From contig JAXLUI010000001.1 of NCBI GenBank assembly GCA_046329585.1, positions 2,542,001-2,606,000 of the forward strand: a DNA stretch of 64,000 nucleotides. Reading direction: 5' to 3'. Under the pieces are notes generated by a model. The model searched no databases. It was not told the origin of the DNA and was given only the letters and a program-made list of their open reading frames with translations. The stretch is from DLKC01 sp002478885. GTDB taxonomy: Bacteria > Bacteroidota > Bacteroidia > Chitinophagales > Chitinophagaceae. Shown piece after piece: positions 53,386-61,971 of the stretch (its first letter is position 1; each line of letters opens with the position of its first letter). The translations under genes and the position numbers were made by a program.

Positions 53386-55461
53386 ATGAAACACTATCTA
53401 CCATTACTTTGCGCTGCTGCTTGCCTTTTTGGATTTGCCGCCAAGTCACAGGTTACCAAATTGTCCACCAATAACAACATTCAGTTCGGCTACCCGTTAG
53501 GATCTGTTGCTGTGATGTTTGACGACAATGGTGTATTATGGAAAACGGATGGCACCACAGGTGGCACGACCAATTACACGAGCAAAGTTGTGCTGGGCAC
53601 CTCCGGCAGTTTTGCCATCCTTAATAACAAGATATATTTTGACGGTCTTACAGCGGCCAATGGCAGTGAGTTATGGGTTACAGACGGAACCGATGCAGGC
53701 ACTCAATTGGTAAAGGATATTGAATCAGGCTCAGGCAGTTCTTCCCCTTCAGATATAGTAGTGCTGAATAACAAACTTTATTTCTTTGCGAGCACAAGTA
53801 CTTCAGGTAATGAAATGTGGGTCTCTGATGGTACGAACGGCGGGACCGCCTTACTCAAGGATATTAACCCGGGCGCTGCGGGTAGCTACAATGCCAGTGA
53901 GGTTTTTTTAAACGGCAGCACGCTTTTCTTTACAGCGAATGATGGCACGCACGGCACAGAGTTGTGGAAGACTGACGGCACGGAAGCAGGAACAGTTCTG
54001 GTAAAAGATATCAATTCAGGTTCAGCCTCATCAAACACGGGCAATATCTCTGCGTTGAATGGCGTAATCTATTTCAGCGCAGACGATGGCGCAACAGGTG
54101 ATGAGCTGTGGAAATCTGATGGCAGCAGTGCCGGAACAGTGCAGGTAAAGGATATTGTAAGTGGTAAAAAAGGGTCGGCTCCTTCGCAATTCTTCCAGTT
54201 CAAAAACAAGCTGGTTTTCCTGGTTGAAAAATCGGGCATTATTCCAACATACCAGATATGGTCTACTGATGGTTCAGGTGCAGGCACCACCATAATTTAT
54301 GATTATAGTGCGTCTTTTGCTTTTCCGACACTTTTCTTTTCTGTAGTTATTGGCAATAAGTTTTACTATAGCCTCACATCTTTAACCGGAACTGAAGTAT
54401 GGGGTTCTGACGGAACAACTGCCGGTACTGCCCTACTGAAAAACACCAATGCTTCCGGTGATGATAAAGCCACCCTCTTCCCGGATATCTATGGGGCTGC
54501 ATTTTCCGGCTCTGATTTTCACACCAAACTTTTCAATGGAAAAATATTCATGACTGCCGATGATGGAACCAATGGCAGCGAGTTGTGGATTACAGACGGC
54601 AGTACTGCCGGAACTGTTATGGTGAAAGACATTAATTCAGGAATCGGCTCATCTATCGACCTTAGCAGCCTGGGCTTTTATACCCAAGCTTCTATGTATT
54701 TCCCTGCCGATGACGGGTCGCACGGAATGGAATTGTGGAAATCTGATGGCACAGGCGGTGGTACTGCGCTTGTAAAAGACATCAATCCCGGCCTGGGGAA
54801 TTCCTTTGGTAATTTTGTGATGTTCTTTAATGGCCATGTTTATTTTGCTGCAGATGAAAATGGAGATGGCAATAACGAGCTGTTCAAAATCGATGCAACT
54901 GATGTGCTGCCGCTATCTCTTGTTGAGTTTACCGCAACATTGAATGGCAAGGCTGCCAGGCTTAACTGGACAACCAATGATGAAATCAACACAAAAGATT
55001 TTACCGTTCAACGTAGTTATGACGCACTGCATTTCGACAATATCGGTTCTGTAAAAGCGTCAGGAAATACGGCTCGGAAAACCAGTTACCAGTTCAATGA
55101 TGCCGCAGCTTTACAGGCCGGGGTGTCTAAAGTTTACTACCGTTTGCAGATGAATGATAACGATGGTAAATATACCTTCTCAAAAACAGTTGCCTTAAGC
55201 ATCATACCGCAGGACAAACTTGTTGTAGCATATCCAAATCCTGTAAAGGATTACCTGAATCTTAATTTTAATATAGCTGCCTCCACTATCAATGTCAAGA
55301 TCATTGATCAAAATGGCAAACCAGTATACCAGCAACAGCTCAACAATGTGCAGCCAGGCACAACACATAAGATTACCACAAGCGCGCTGAAAGCCGGTAT
55401 ATATTATGTACAATGGAACTCGGGCAATGATGTACAATCAGTCAAGATTGTAAAATACTAA
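53386..55461 (+). CDS. Secreted ELWxTDGT-repeat protein with T9SS type A sorting domain
   Basis: A 691-aa protein with a signal peptide (1-22, ending AKSQ). Residues about 45-500 are about eight to nine repeats of roughly 48-50 residues with the pattern (N)KLYFxADDGxxGxELWxxDGTxAGTxLVKDINxG, a repeat type common in Bacteroidetes surface proteins. A spacer with LVEFTATLNGKAARLNWTTNDE (fibronectin-like) follows. The C-terminal sorting domain runs from VVAYPNPVKDYLNLNF to GIYYVQWNSGN and SVKIVKY. The function is not known; it may be adhesive or bind surface glycans. A terminator follows the stop. Confidence 0.88.
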   Translation: MKHYLPLLCAAACLFGFAAKSQVTKLSTNNNIQFGYPLGSVAVMFDDNGVLWKTDGTTGGTTNYTSKVVLGTSGSFAILNNKIYFDGLTAANGSELWVTDGTDAGTQLVKDIESGSGSSSPSDIVVLNNKLYFFASTSTSGNEMWVSDGTNGGTALLKDINPGAAGSYNASEVFLNGSTLFFTANDGTHGTELWKTDGTEAGTVLVKDINSGSASSNTGNISALNGVIYFSADDGATGDELWKSDGSSAGTVQVKDIVSGKKGSAPSQFFQFKNKLVFLVEKSGIIPTYQIWSTDGSGAGTTIIYDYSASFAFPTLFFSVVIGNKFYYSLTSLTGTEVWGSDGTTAGTALLKNTNASGDDKATLFPDIYGAAFSGSDFHTKLFNGKIFMTADDGTNGSELWITDGSTAGTVMVKDINSGIGSSIDLSSLGFYTQASMYFPADDGSHGMELWKSDGTGGGTALVKDINPGLGNSFGNFVMFFNGHVYFAADENGDGNNELFKIDATDVLPLSLVEFTATLNGKAARLNWTTNDEINTKDFTVQRSYDALHFDNIGSVKASGNTARKTSYQFNDAAALQAGVSKVYYRLQMNDNDGKYTFSKTVALSIIPQDKLVVAYPNPVKDYLNLNFNIAASTINVKIIDQNGKPVYQQQLNNVQPGTTHKITTSALKAGIYYVQWNSGNDVQSVKIVKY

Positions 55462-55486
55462 GGCAATCGATTTTTATATGCAACGG

Positions 55487-55515
55487 GGGGAGGAAAAGTT
55501 CTTCCCCTTTTTGTT
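55487..55515 (+). terminator. Terminator after the ELWxTDGT-repeat gene
   Basis: GGGGAGGAA pairs with TTCTTCCCC (one G-U pair) around an AAG loop, followed by TTTTTGTTT. It lies 25 bp after the stop. Confidence 0.8.
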
Positions 55516-55562
55516 TAAGCAACCGGCTTGCAAAACATGATATTTTTGTAAAAAGTTTTACC

Positions 55563-55910
55563 ATGTCAGAACAAGTAAAAGATTTTAACGACTACCGGCA
55601 ACGCATGAATGATGTTATTCTCAGCAAGAATAATCTCGTCATGAAACGCTTATGGAACCTCGATACCAATACTTACGAGGAAGGCGCCCTTGATACACGA
55701 ACTAAAGAAATGCTGGGCCTTGTGGCCAGCATGGTATTGCGTTGCGACGATTGTATTAAATACCATTTAGGCAAGTGCCATGAACTGGGCATCAGTACAG
55801 AAGAACTGTACGAAATTTTTGCTGTAGCCAATATCGTTGGCGGAACAATTGTAATACCGCATACAAGAAGAGCGGCTGAATATTGGGAAGAATTAAATAA
55901 AGAGTCTTAA
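55563..55910 (+). CDS. Carboxymuconolactone decarboxylase / AhpD-like protein
   Basis: A 115-aa protein of the CMD-like helical family. The redox-type motif VLRCDDCIKYHLGKC has C61 and C64 followed by H68, as in AhpD-like peroxidase-reductase proteins, not in true carboxymuconolactone decarboxylases. The end HTRRAAEYWEEL is typical of the small members. Cytosolic. The korB-like gene starts 154 bp downstream on the same strand; a functional link to redox protection of that enzyme is possible but unproven. Confidence 0.85.
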   Translation: MSEQVKDFNDYRQRMNDVILSKNNLVMKRLWNLDTNTYEEGALDTRTKEMLGLVASMVLRCDDCIKYHLGKCHELGISTEELYEIFAVANIVGGTIVIPHTRRAAEYWEELNKES

Positions 55911-56063
55911 AAAATTATCAGAATCTCATAAATTTGACGGAAATCAGTATAACATAACCTGCTTATCTCCATCTTTGTAAAAAGCGTGGTAACGGCGGGG
56001 AAAATGGACCTTGGAGCATATCAATCCAAGCCGCTTTTCCCGCAACAATTCAAAAAGATTTAT

Positions 56064-57098
56064 ATGAGTACAATGTCTAGCGTAGCCCCAGCCCTCACCG
56101 CCAAAGATTTCGCTACAGACCAGGAGGTACGCTGGTGCCCGGGTTGTGGTGATTATTCCATTCTTGCACAGGTACAAAAAGTAATGCCCGGAATTGGTGT
56201 ACCAAAAGAAAATATTGTAATCGTAAGCGGTATCGGCTGCAGCAGCCGTTTTCCTTATTATATGAATGTTTATGGAATGCACTCCATCCATGGCCGCGCA
56301 ACGGCTATAGCCAGTGGCTTAAAAGCGTCCAGGCCTGAGTTGAGTGTTTGGGTCGTTACAGGAGACGGAGATTCCCTGAGTATCGGTGGTAACCATACCA
56401 TTCACCTGCTACGCAGGAATTTTGACATCAATATTCTGCTTTTCAATAACCAGATTTATGGGTTAACAAAAGGGCAATATTCGCCCACTTCAGAAGAACA
56501 TAAGATTACCAAGAGCACGCCTTATGGCAGTATCGATCATCCCTTCAACCCGCTGGCCCTGGCAAGCGGAGCGGATGCAACATTTATCGCCCGTAGCATG
56601 GACCGCGATCCAAAACACCTACAGGCTATGCTCACCCGCAGCCACCAGCATAAGGGCGCTTCCTTCCTGGAGATCTACCAGAATTGCAACATTTTCAACG
56701 ACGGTGCCTTTGAAATATTTACAGAGAAGGGCAGCAAGCCCAATGAGGCATTATTCATGGAACAAGGCAAGCCACTTATTTTTGGTGCAAACCAGAACAA
56801 AGGCATTAAGCTCGACGGCTTTAAACCTGTTGTTGTTGAACTCGGCGATGGCGTTAGTGCAGAAGATCTCTGGATCCATGACGAAAAAGACTTTTACAAA
56901 GCACAAATACTCATCCGCATGTTCGACGATCCAAGAATCGAAGGACATTTTCCCCGCCCGTTCGGTGTATTTTACGAGACAGAAAGAGCCTGCTACGAAG
57001 ATGTTATGGCTATGCAGATCGAAGAGACGATTGCAGCAAAAGGCCCGGGCAATCTCGATAAGCTGCTTCGCGGCAACGAAGTTTGGGAAATTCAATAA
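56064..57098 (+). CDS. 2-oxoacid:ferredoxin oxidoreductase beta subunit (KorB-like)
   Basis: A 344-aa protein from ATG 56064; the frame is open to 55986, but the chosen start fits the family. It has the TPP-binding and iron-sulfur features of 2-oxoglutarate/2-oxoacid:ferredoxin oxidoreductase beta subunits: EVRWCPGCGDYSIL, SGIGCSSRFPYYMN, HSIHGRATAIASGLK, TGDGDSLSIGGNHTIHLLRRN and LFNNQIYGLTKGQYSPTS. The alpha subunit, usually encoded immediately upstream in Bacteroidetes, is not in this window; its place is taken by the AhpD-like gene. The enzyme decarboxylates a 2-oxoacid, most likely 2-oxoglutarate, to the CoA ester, reducing ferredoxin. Confidence 0.92.
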   Translation: MSTMSSVAPALTAKDFATDQEVRWCPGCGDYSILAQVQKVMPGIGVPKENIVIVSGIGCSSRFPYYMNVYGMHSIHGRATAIASGLKASRPELSVWVVTGDGDSLSIGGNHTIHLLRRNFDINILLFNNQIYGLTKGQYSPTSEEHKITKSTPYGSIDHPFNPLALASGADATFIARSMDRDPKHLQAMLTRSHQHKGASFLEIYQNCNIFNDGAFEIFTEKGSKPNEALFMEQGKPLIFGANQNKGIKLDGFKPVVVELGDGVSAEDLWIHDEKDFYKAQILIRMFDDPRIEGHFPRPFGVFYETERACYEDVMAMQIEETIAAKGPGNLDKLLRGNEVWEIQ

Positions 57099-57117
57099 AC
57101 AAACTGATCATATTATC

Positions 57118-57150
57118 AAAAGCCCCGCTATGCGGGGCTTTTTTATTTTT
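57118..57150 (+). terminator. Rho-independent terminator after korB-like gene
   Basis: AAAGCCCCGC and GCGGGGCTTT form a 10-bp stem with a TAT loop and a long T tract. It starts 20 bp after the stop. Confidence 0.93.
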
Positions 57151-57183
57151 ATGTAACCGGCTGCGTATCGTTGTGCAGCATTC

Positions 57184-57200
57184 GTTGCGTCGCACACTTC
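57184..57200 (+). repeat. Dispersed element, short form
   Basis: GTTGCGTCGCACACTTC matches the core for its first 16 bases. It lies between the korB terminator and the amidohydrolase gene. Confidence 0.85.
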
Positions 57201-57297
57201 GGCTTAGTTAACCTGTGCCGGCATTACATTGGAATGCTTCCGTTTGTTTCGTATATTTAATGTGTTAGCATTTCCCTCATCACCAAGCATACTTACT

Positions 57298-58797
57298 ATG
57301 AAGTTCAGCCCGATGAAATCATTAATCTTCTTCATTTTTATTTTTTGTGCCTTCGCTGCAACTAAAGCAACTGCACAATCAAACCTTCTCTACGATATTG
57401 TGCTCACCGGCGGAAGAGTAATTGATCCCGAAACAAAACTCGATGCGGTAAAGAATGTAGGCATCATTAATAACCGGATTGCACAGATCACGTCCGATCC
57501 CATCAAAGGAAAACAAGAGCTCAATGTAACAGGGCTTGTGGTGGCACCAGGCTTTATCGATCTTCATGTGCACGGCAGGAGTAATGCAGAGCAGGAATAC
57601 CAGTTACACGACGGTCTTACCACAGCCCTCGAACTGGAATGGGGCATCGAGTTTTTACAGCAATGGTATGATAGCCGCAAGTCGAAAGCCCTTATCAATT
57701 ACGGGGCAAGTGTAAGCTGGCCCTTCGAGCGTTGCAAGGCAATGGACAAATACAAAGACAGTGTAAACAACTTATACCATACCGACCTTAGGGGAGATTG
57801 GAAAATCGATCATCTTTTTAATGCTATCAGACCTTCTTATACCGATACCATCAGTGCTGCAGAAACAGCGCAAATGTTTGCCAATATCAGGGCCTCGCTT
57901 GCAGCAGGAGGCATCGGCATTGGTGTACCAATCGGCTATTTGCCCAAAACAAATCCCGGAGAAATGTTCAACGTTTACCGGTTCGCGGGTGAGTTGCACG
58001 CACTTATCTTTTCTCATGTAAGAGAGCCCAACATCAATTCCATTCAGGAAGCCATTGCAGATGCCGCACTTACCGGAGCGCCCCTGCACCTGGTTCATAT
58101 CAACAGCATGTCTTTAGGCAATATCAACACAGCGTTGGATATGATCGCCAGCGCCAAACAAAGAGGTATTGATGTTTCCACAGAGCTTTATCCATACACC
58201 GCTGCTTCCACCCTGTTACAGAGCGCCATTTTCAATGACGGCTGGCAGGAAAGGCTTGGAATGGATTATAACGACCTGCAATGGGTGGCCACCGGCGAGC
58301 GGCTTACCAAACAAACTTTCGAAGCTTATCGTAAAACGGGTGGGACCGTGATCATGCACCTGATGCAGCCGGCCTGGATAAAGACCGGCATAGCAGATCC
58401 AAATACCCTTATTGCCTCGGACGGGATGCCTTATGCGCCGCTTGCACACCCCCGAACCGCCGGCACTTTTTCAAGAGTTTTGGGTAAATATGTAAGAGAA
58501 GAGCAAGTAATTGATCTTACAACAGCCATTGAGAAGATGACTTTAATGCCCGCAAAAAGACTGGAAAATATTGCACCTATGATGCGCTACAAGGGAAGAA
58601 TACAGGTTGGCGCGGATGCAGACATTACTATTTTTACCCCCGCGACGGTTTCCGACAAAGCAAGTTTTGACAAGGGGCTTGCATTTTCCGAAGGCATCGA
58701 ATATGTGATTGTAAACGGTGTTGTTGTGTTGAAGAATGGCAAAACGGTTCCCGGTATTTTCCCCGGGCAGCCTGTTTATGGAAAATTCAAACAGTAG
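57298..58797 (+). CDS. Secreted amidohydrolase (N-acyl-D-amino-acid deacylase-like)
   Basis: A 499-aa protein from ATG 57298; MKSLIF at 57313 is an equally good start of the same signal peptide (ending KATAQ). The amidohydrolase composite domain is recognised by YDIVLTGGRVIDPETKLDAVKNVGI, the metal-ligand motif PGFIDLHVHGRSN, HLVHINSMSLGN, the late aspartate region LIASDGMPYAP, and the closing GRIQVGADADITIFTPATV with GVVVLKNGKTVPG. Similarity is closest to the D-aminoacylase/dihydroorotase-like branch. Periplasmic location is implied; the substrate is unknown. Confidence 0.85.
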   Translation: MKFSPMKSLIFFIFIFCAFAATKATAQSNLLYDIVLTGGRVIDPETKLDAVKNVGIINNRIAQITSDPIKGKQELNVTGLVVAPGFIDLHVHGRSNAEQEYQLHDGLTTALELEWGIEFLQQWYDSRKSKALINYGASVSWPFERCKAMDKYKDSVNNLYHTDLRGDWKIDHLFNAIRPSYTDTISAAETAQMFANIRASLAAGGIGIGVPIGYLPKTNPGEMFNVYRFAGELHALIFSHVREPNINSIQEAIADAALTGAPLHLVHINSMSLGNINTALDMIASAKQRGIDVSTELYPYTAASTLLQSAIFNDGWQERLGMDYNDLQWVATGERLTKQTFEAYRKTGGTVIMHLMQPAWIKTGIADPNTLIASDGMPYAPLAHPRTAGTFSRVLGKYVREEQVIDLTTAIEKMTLMPAKRLENIAPMMRYKGRIQVGADADITIFTPATVSDKASFDKGLAFSEGIEYVIVNGVVVLKNGKTVPGIFPGQPVYGKFKQ

Positions 58798-58855
58798 TAT
58801 TGCCGTGCCGGCAAACACCGCTTAATATAAACATGTGATCAACATTGCGATGAAC

Positions 58856-58875
58856 GTACAAGTGAGCGACGCAAC
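58856..58875 (-). repeat. Dispersed element, short form (inverted orientation)
   Basis: GTACAAGTGAGCGACGCAAC, followed by GAAAGCC, is the reverse complement of the core with one change. It lies between the convergent amidohydrolase and Gfo/Idh/MocA genes. Confidence 0.92.
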
Positions 58876-58915
58876 GAAAGCCAAATGCCTGTTCTGTCGC
58901 CTGGCCCATAAAAGT

Positions 58916-58952
58916 AAAAGTGCTTTGATGTTAAACATCAAAGCACTTTTTA
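58916..58952. terminator. Bidirectional terminator between convergent genes
   Basis: AAAAGTGCTTTGATGTT and its complement ending in ...CATCAAAGCACTTTT form a long perfect stem with A and T runs at the ends. It can serve both the amidohydrolase gene and the oppositely oriented oxidoreductase gene. A separate 16-bp palindrome (58955-58970) overlaps the latter's stop. Confidence 0.88.
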
Positions 58953-58968
58953 TTGATCCTTATAAGGA

Positions 58969-60429
58969 TCACACGCCAAGGCTCCAGCCATCCCTGTAAG
59001 TACGTTTTACAAACTGGTTGGCCTCGTCGAAGTTGGTGACTTTCATGTTATCGCCATCCCACAACAGCTTGATGTTGCGGCCGGGATAAGAGATATCGTT
59101 TCCGTTCTTTTTCTGAATATCATAACTGCGTATGGCAAGGTTGCCCATTAGCACACTTTCTGTTAGCGGCCCAGCAATGTCGAAATGCGAGCTTAGGTTT
59201 TTGGCCTCATTGCTACCGTAGCCTGCGATGGCTGCTTCTACCCATGCTGCATAGTGGCCTTCATCGCCATTTTTTACCCTTGCGATTGTTTGCGGAACAA
59301 CTGTTTCTTTTGTTCTTGATGTTGGCAATAATTGTGGATTGATACCATAGGTGCCACACATCATTTTACCTTTTGTGCCGAGGAAGATGGTACCATTGCC
59401 ACCGTCGCCCATTATTTCGTTGGCGCCCAGTTCATCCGGTCTTTCGGGCTGAATACCGCCGTCCATCCAATGCAGTTTAAGATCCGGTTTGCCATTCTTG
59501 CCTTTAAAGGTAAGCGTGATGTGGGATGAGATCGGGCCGCTGTCGGGCCAGTAACCTCTCTGCCAATTCTGGATATATTTTGTGGCCACACTGCATTCAG
59601 CGGAAGAGGGGTAACCCAGTTCAGCGACCGCAAAGGCAGGAGCCATAATGTGGCAGGCCATATCGCCGAGTGCACCTGTTCCGTAATCCCACCAGCCGCG
59701 CCAGTTAAAAGGCAGAACGCCTTCGAAATAGTCTTTTTTGGGAGCTGTTCCCAGCCACAGATCATAGTCCAGTTCTGACGGAATGGGTGAAGCCGTTTTG
59801 GGGCGTTCAACACCCTGCGGCCATATGGGCCTGTCGGTATAACAATAGATCGTATGCACGTCGCCGATAATGCCGGCCTTGTACCAATCGATGAGCTGTC
59901 GCACCCCATCACCACTGCTTCCCTGGTTGCCCATTTGTGTTACTACTTTATAACGGTGTGCAGCCTGTGTAAGCATACGGGCTTCATAAATATCATGCGT
60001 TAAAGGTTTCTGCACATAAACATGTTTATTCAATTGCATCGCTGCCATTGCAGCCACTGCATGGGTGTGGTCTGGTGTAGAAACGGAACAGGCATCGATA
60101 GATTTGCCTTCTTTCTCCAGCATCTCCCTGAAATCTTTATAATACTTCGCTTTTGGAAAACGTTTTCTACTGGTCAGTGACTGCCTGTCGTCTACATCGC
60201 ATAACACCGCGATCTCTGCTTTGCCACTTTTAGAGAACATGTTCAGGTCGCTTTCACCCTTGCCGCCGGCGCCAATACCCGCAACTATCAACTTGTCGCT
60301 GGGAGCGACAAAGCCGCGGCCAATCACGTGACGGGGAACAATATAGAACCCTGCAAATGCCGCTGCAGAATTGCGGATAAAATTCCTTCTTGAGTTGTTG
60401 CCAGACATCAGGTTTTCTTTTTTACTCAT
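58969..60429 (-). CDS. Gfo/Idh/MocA family oxidoreductase, Tat-exported
   Basis: A 486-aa protein; the start is ATG 60429 or ATG 60408 seven codons later. A Tat-type leader is present (NSRRNFIRNSAAAFAGFYIV). The NAD(P)-binding Rossmann fold follows (LIVAGIGAGGKGESDLNMF), then VSTPDHTHAVAAMAAMQLNKHVYVQKPLTHDIYEA, with the catalytic-type KP motif, and GDMACHIMAPAFAVAELGYP. Exported members of this family, abundant in Bacteroidetes, act on sugars or cyclitols; some are glycoside-processing enzymes with bound NAD+. The substrate is unknown. Confidence 0.88.
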   Translation of the reverse strand: MSKKENLMSGNNSRRNFIRNSAAAFAGFYIVPRHVIGRGFVAPSDKLIVAGIGAGGKGESDLNMFSKSGKAEIAVLCDVDDRQSLTSRKRFPKAKYYKDFREMLEKEGKSIDACSVSTPDHTHAVAAMAAMQLNKHVYVQKPLTHDIYEARMLTQAAHRYKVVTQMGNQGSSGDGVRQLIDWYKAGIIGDVHTIYCYTDRPIWPQGVERPKTASPIPSELDYDLWLGTAPKKDYFEGVLPFNWRGWWDYGTGALGDMACHIMAPAFAVAELGYPSSAECSVATKYIQNWQRGYWPDSGPISSHITLTFKGKNGKPDLKLHWMDGGIQPERPDELGANEIMGDGGNGTIFLGTKGKMMCGTYGINPQLLPTSRTKETVVPQTIARVKNGDEGHYAAWVEAAIAGYGSNEAKNLSSHFDIAGPLTESVLMGNLAIRSYDIQKKNGNDISYPGRNIKLLWDGDNMKVTNFDEANQFVKRTYRDGWSLGV

Positions 60430-60611
60430 GACTAAATTTTCGTTAGAATGTTAAATGATTAAAGTGTTGTGATGAGATGATGAAAATACGCCAATCGGCC
60501 TTAGCCAAAAAATTAAATGCTGCAAACGGAATTATTTTTTTACGGAGTGAACAACATCAACAATGGCATCTTTGCTTGCGACGCTCCGTTCAACTGTTGT
60601 ATTTCAAATCG

Positions 60612-61907
60612 TCAGTTGTCAACATCTTTTATCAACGGCCGTGAATCGCCGGCAGCACGTTTTTCATAGGGCAATATAAACCTGCCAAGATCAGGTTGAT
60701 ATTTACGGTCACGTTTCAATTCATAGTTATAAATAACCTGGCCTATATCGTATAAGAAAGGCCAGCCCACGGTTTCGTAATCGTATTTGTTGTCGTTCAG
60801 AATACCATCGCTGTTTACATACAGCGTAGAAGTGAGCATGAACTCCGTTTTATGGATAAAATCGACCACGTACGAAACATCGATGAGAAAGCCATAAGCC
60901 CAGCCCACTTTATTAAATACCCTTACGCCATAAGGCAGGTGGCGTGTACTGTCACGGAAATAGAATTTTACGTAGCTATCGTAATATTGGCTGCTGTCGT
61001 ATTTCGGGTAATTGGTTTCTGAAGGAAACTGCGAAAGGTATTGGTATAAAAATTTATAGTCGGCCTTTGTCAAATCAAAGGTTTGCTGTTTTGGAACCGA
61101 AGCAGGAAACATTACCGATTGCAATATTTGCTGAAGATCTTCCAGCGGAACATTGTTTACGTAGGTAAAGTCAATCGGTTCATTGATAAGGCTATCATTG
61201 CTATTGAGGTGCCCCTTGCCTAATTTAATCGTTTTGCCAAAGTAAAATGAATCGGGGTTGTAAGCCGGTTGCTGCCGGTAAATAAGGCGGCCATCATCGT
61301 GAATAAACCGCATTGCATTAGTATGCCGGTTTTCTTCAGCAGTTAATCCAAGGAATTGGCGGGTTATGCGGATGCTTTCATACCCTTTTTCGTGCAAGCC
61401 ACGATTGATGTTTTGCTGACCCACAAATTCATACATGCGGTTGTAGGCATCGTTATCGCTTATCAGGAATGCCTTTTTTATATAGTGGGCTATAGAAGGG
61501 TAACCATTCTGCGAAGTTGTATCGAATAGTACAATGGATTGTTTTGAATAACTGCTGTCGATTTGCAGTGCGGTGTATTTGTTCACTCCTTTAATGTTCA
61601 TTTTATTGAGCTTCTCCAAACTCAGCAATGCCAATGGAAGCTTTACTGTTGAGGCGGGGTTGAAGTATAAATTGCTGTCGACATTGAAATAATAATTCTT
61701 AAATGATGGATTGTTTTTTTTATCCCGGTCGATCTGCGTGTAAATGATCTGTACACGAAAACTGTCTTTATTCCCCAAAACATTTTTTACCAGTTCAAAT
61801 CCGCTTTGCAGTAACAGGTTCTGCAGCATTGAGTCTGTTTTGGGCTGTGCAAAACAACAGAGGAACATTGCTAACGGGAAGATTGGCAACCAAAAAGATT
61901 TTCTCAT
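60612..61907 (-). CDS. Class A beta-lactamase-fold serine hydrolase, secreted
   Basis: A 431-aa protein with a signal peptide ending near CCFAQ (a lipoprotein is possible, given the cysteines at 17-18). The serine-lactamase motifs are S86-T-V-K89 (FNPASTVKLPLALL), S150-D-N152 (LISDNDAYNRMYEFVG) and a late KVG (NKVGWAYGF) in place of KTG. It is longer than true class A beta-lactamases (about 290 aa), with inserts after the SDN motif. A peptidoglycan-related or other hydrolase role is as likely as antibiotic resistance. Monocistronic. Confidence 0.8.
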   Translation of the reverse strand: MRKSFWLPIFPLAMFLCCFAQPKTDSMLQNLLLQSGFELVKNVLGNKDSFRVQIIYTQIDRDKKNNPSFKNYYFNVDSNLYFNPASTVKLPLALLSLEKLNKMNIKGVNKYTALQIDSSYSKQSIVLFDTTSQNGYPSIAHYIKKAFLISDNDAYNRMYEFVGQQNINRGLHEKGYESIRITRQFLGLTAEENRHTNAMRFIHDDGRLIYRQQPAYNPDSFYFGKTIKLGKGHLNSNDSLINEPIDFTYVNNVPLEDLQQILQSVMFPASVPKQQTFDLTKADYKFLYQYLSQFPSETNYPKYDSSQYYDSYVKFYFRDSTRHLPYGVRVFNKVGWAYGFLIDVSYVVDFIHKTEFMLTSTLYVNSDGILNDNKYDYETVGWPFLYDIGQVIYNYELKRDRKYQPDLGRFILPYEKRAAGDSRPLIKDVDN

Positions 61908-61971
61908 AGGCTGAAATTAAGAAAGAGCATCTTTTGAATGCCCTTTCCTTCAAATTCTTTTTAGAAGTGAG

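Noticed and set aside
58955..58970. 16-bp palindrome GATCCTTATAAGGATC as an operator
   Set aside because: It overlaps the stop codon of the oxidoreductase gene and adjoins a strong terminator, so it is not in a promoter position.
60570..60595. Another copy of the dispersed repeat
   Set aside because: Only CTTGCGACGCTCCGTT is loosely similar; the central GTCGC is altered and the tail does not match. A shorter partial match (GCGACGCAAC) near 49904 was left out for the same reason.
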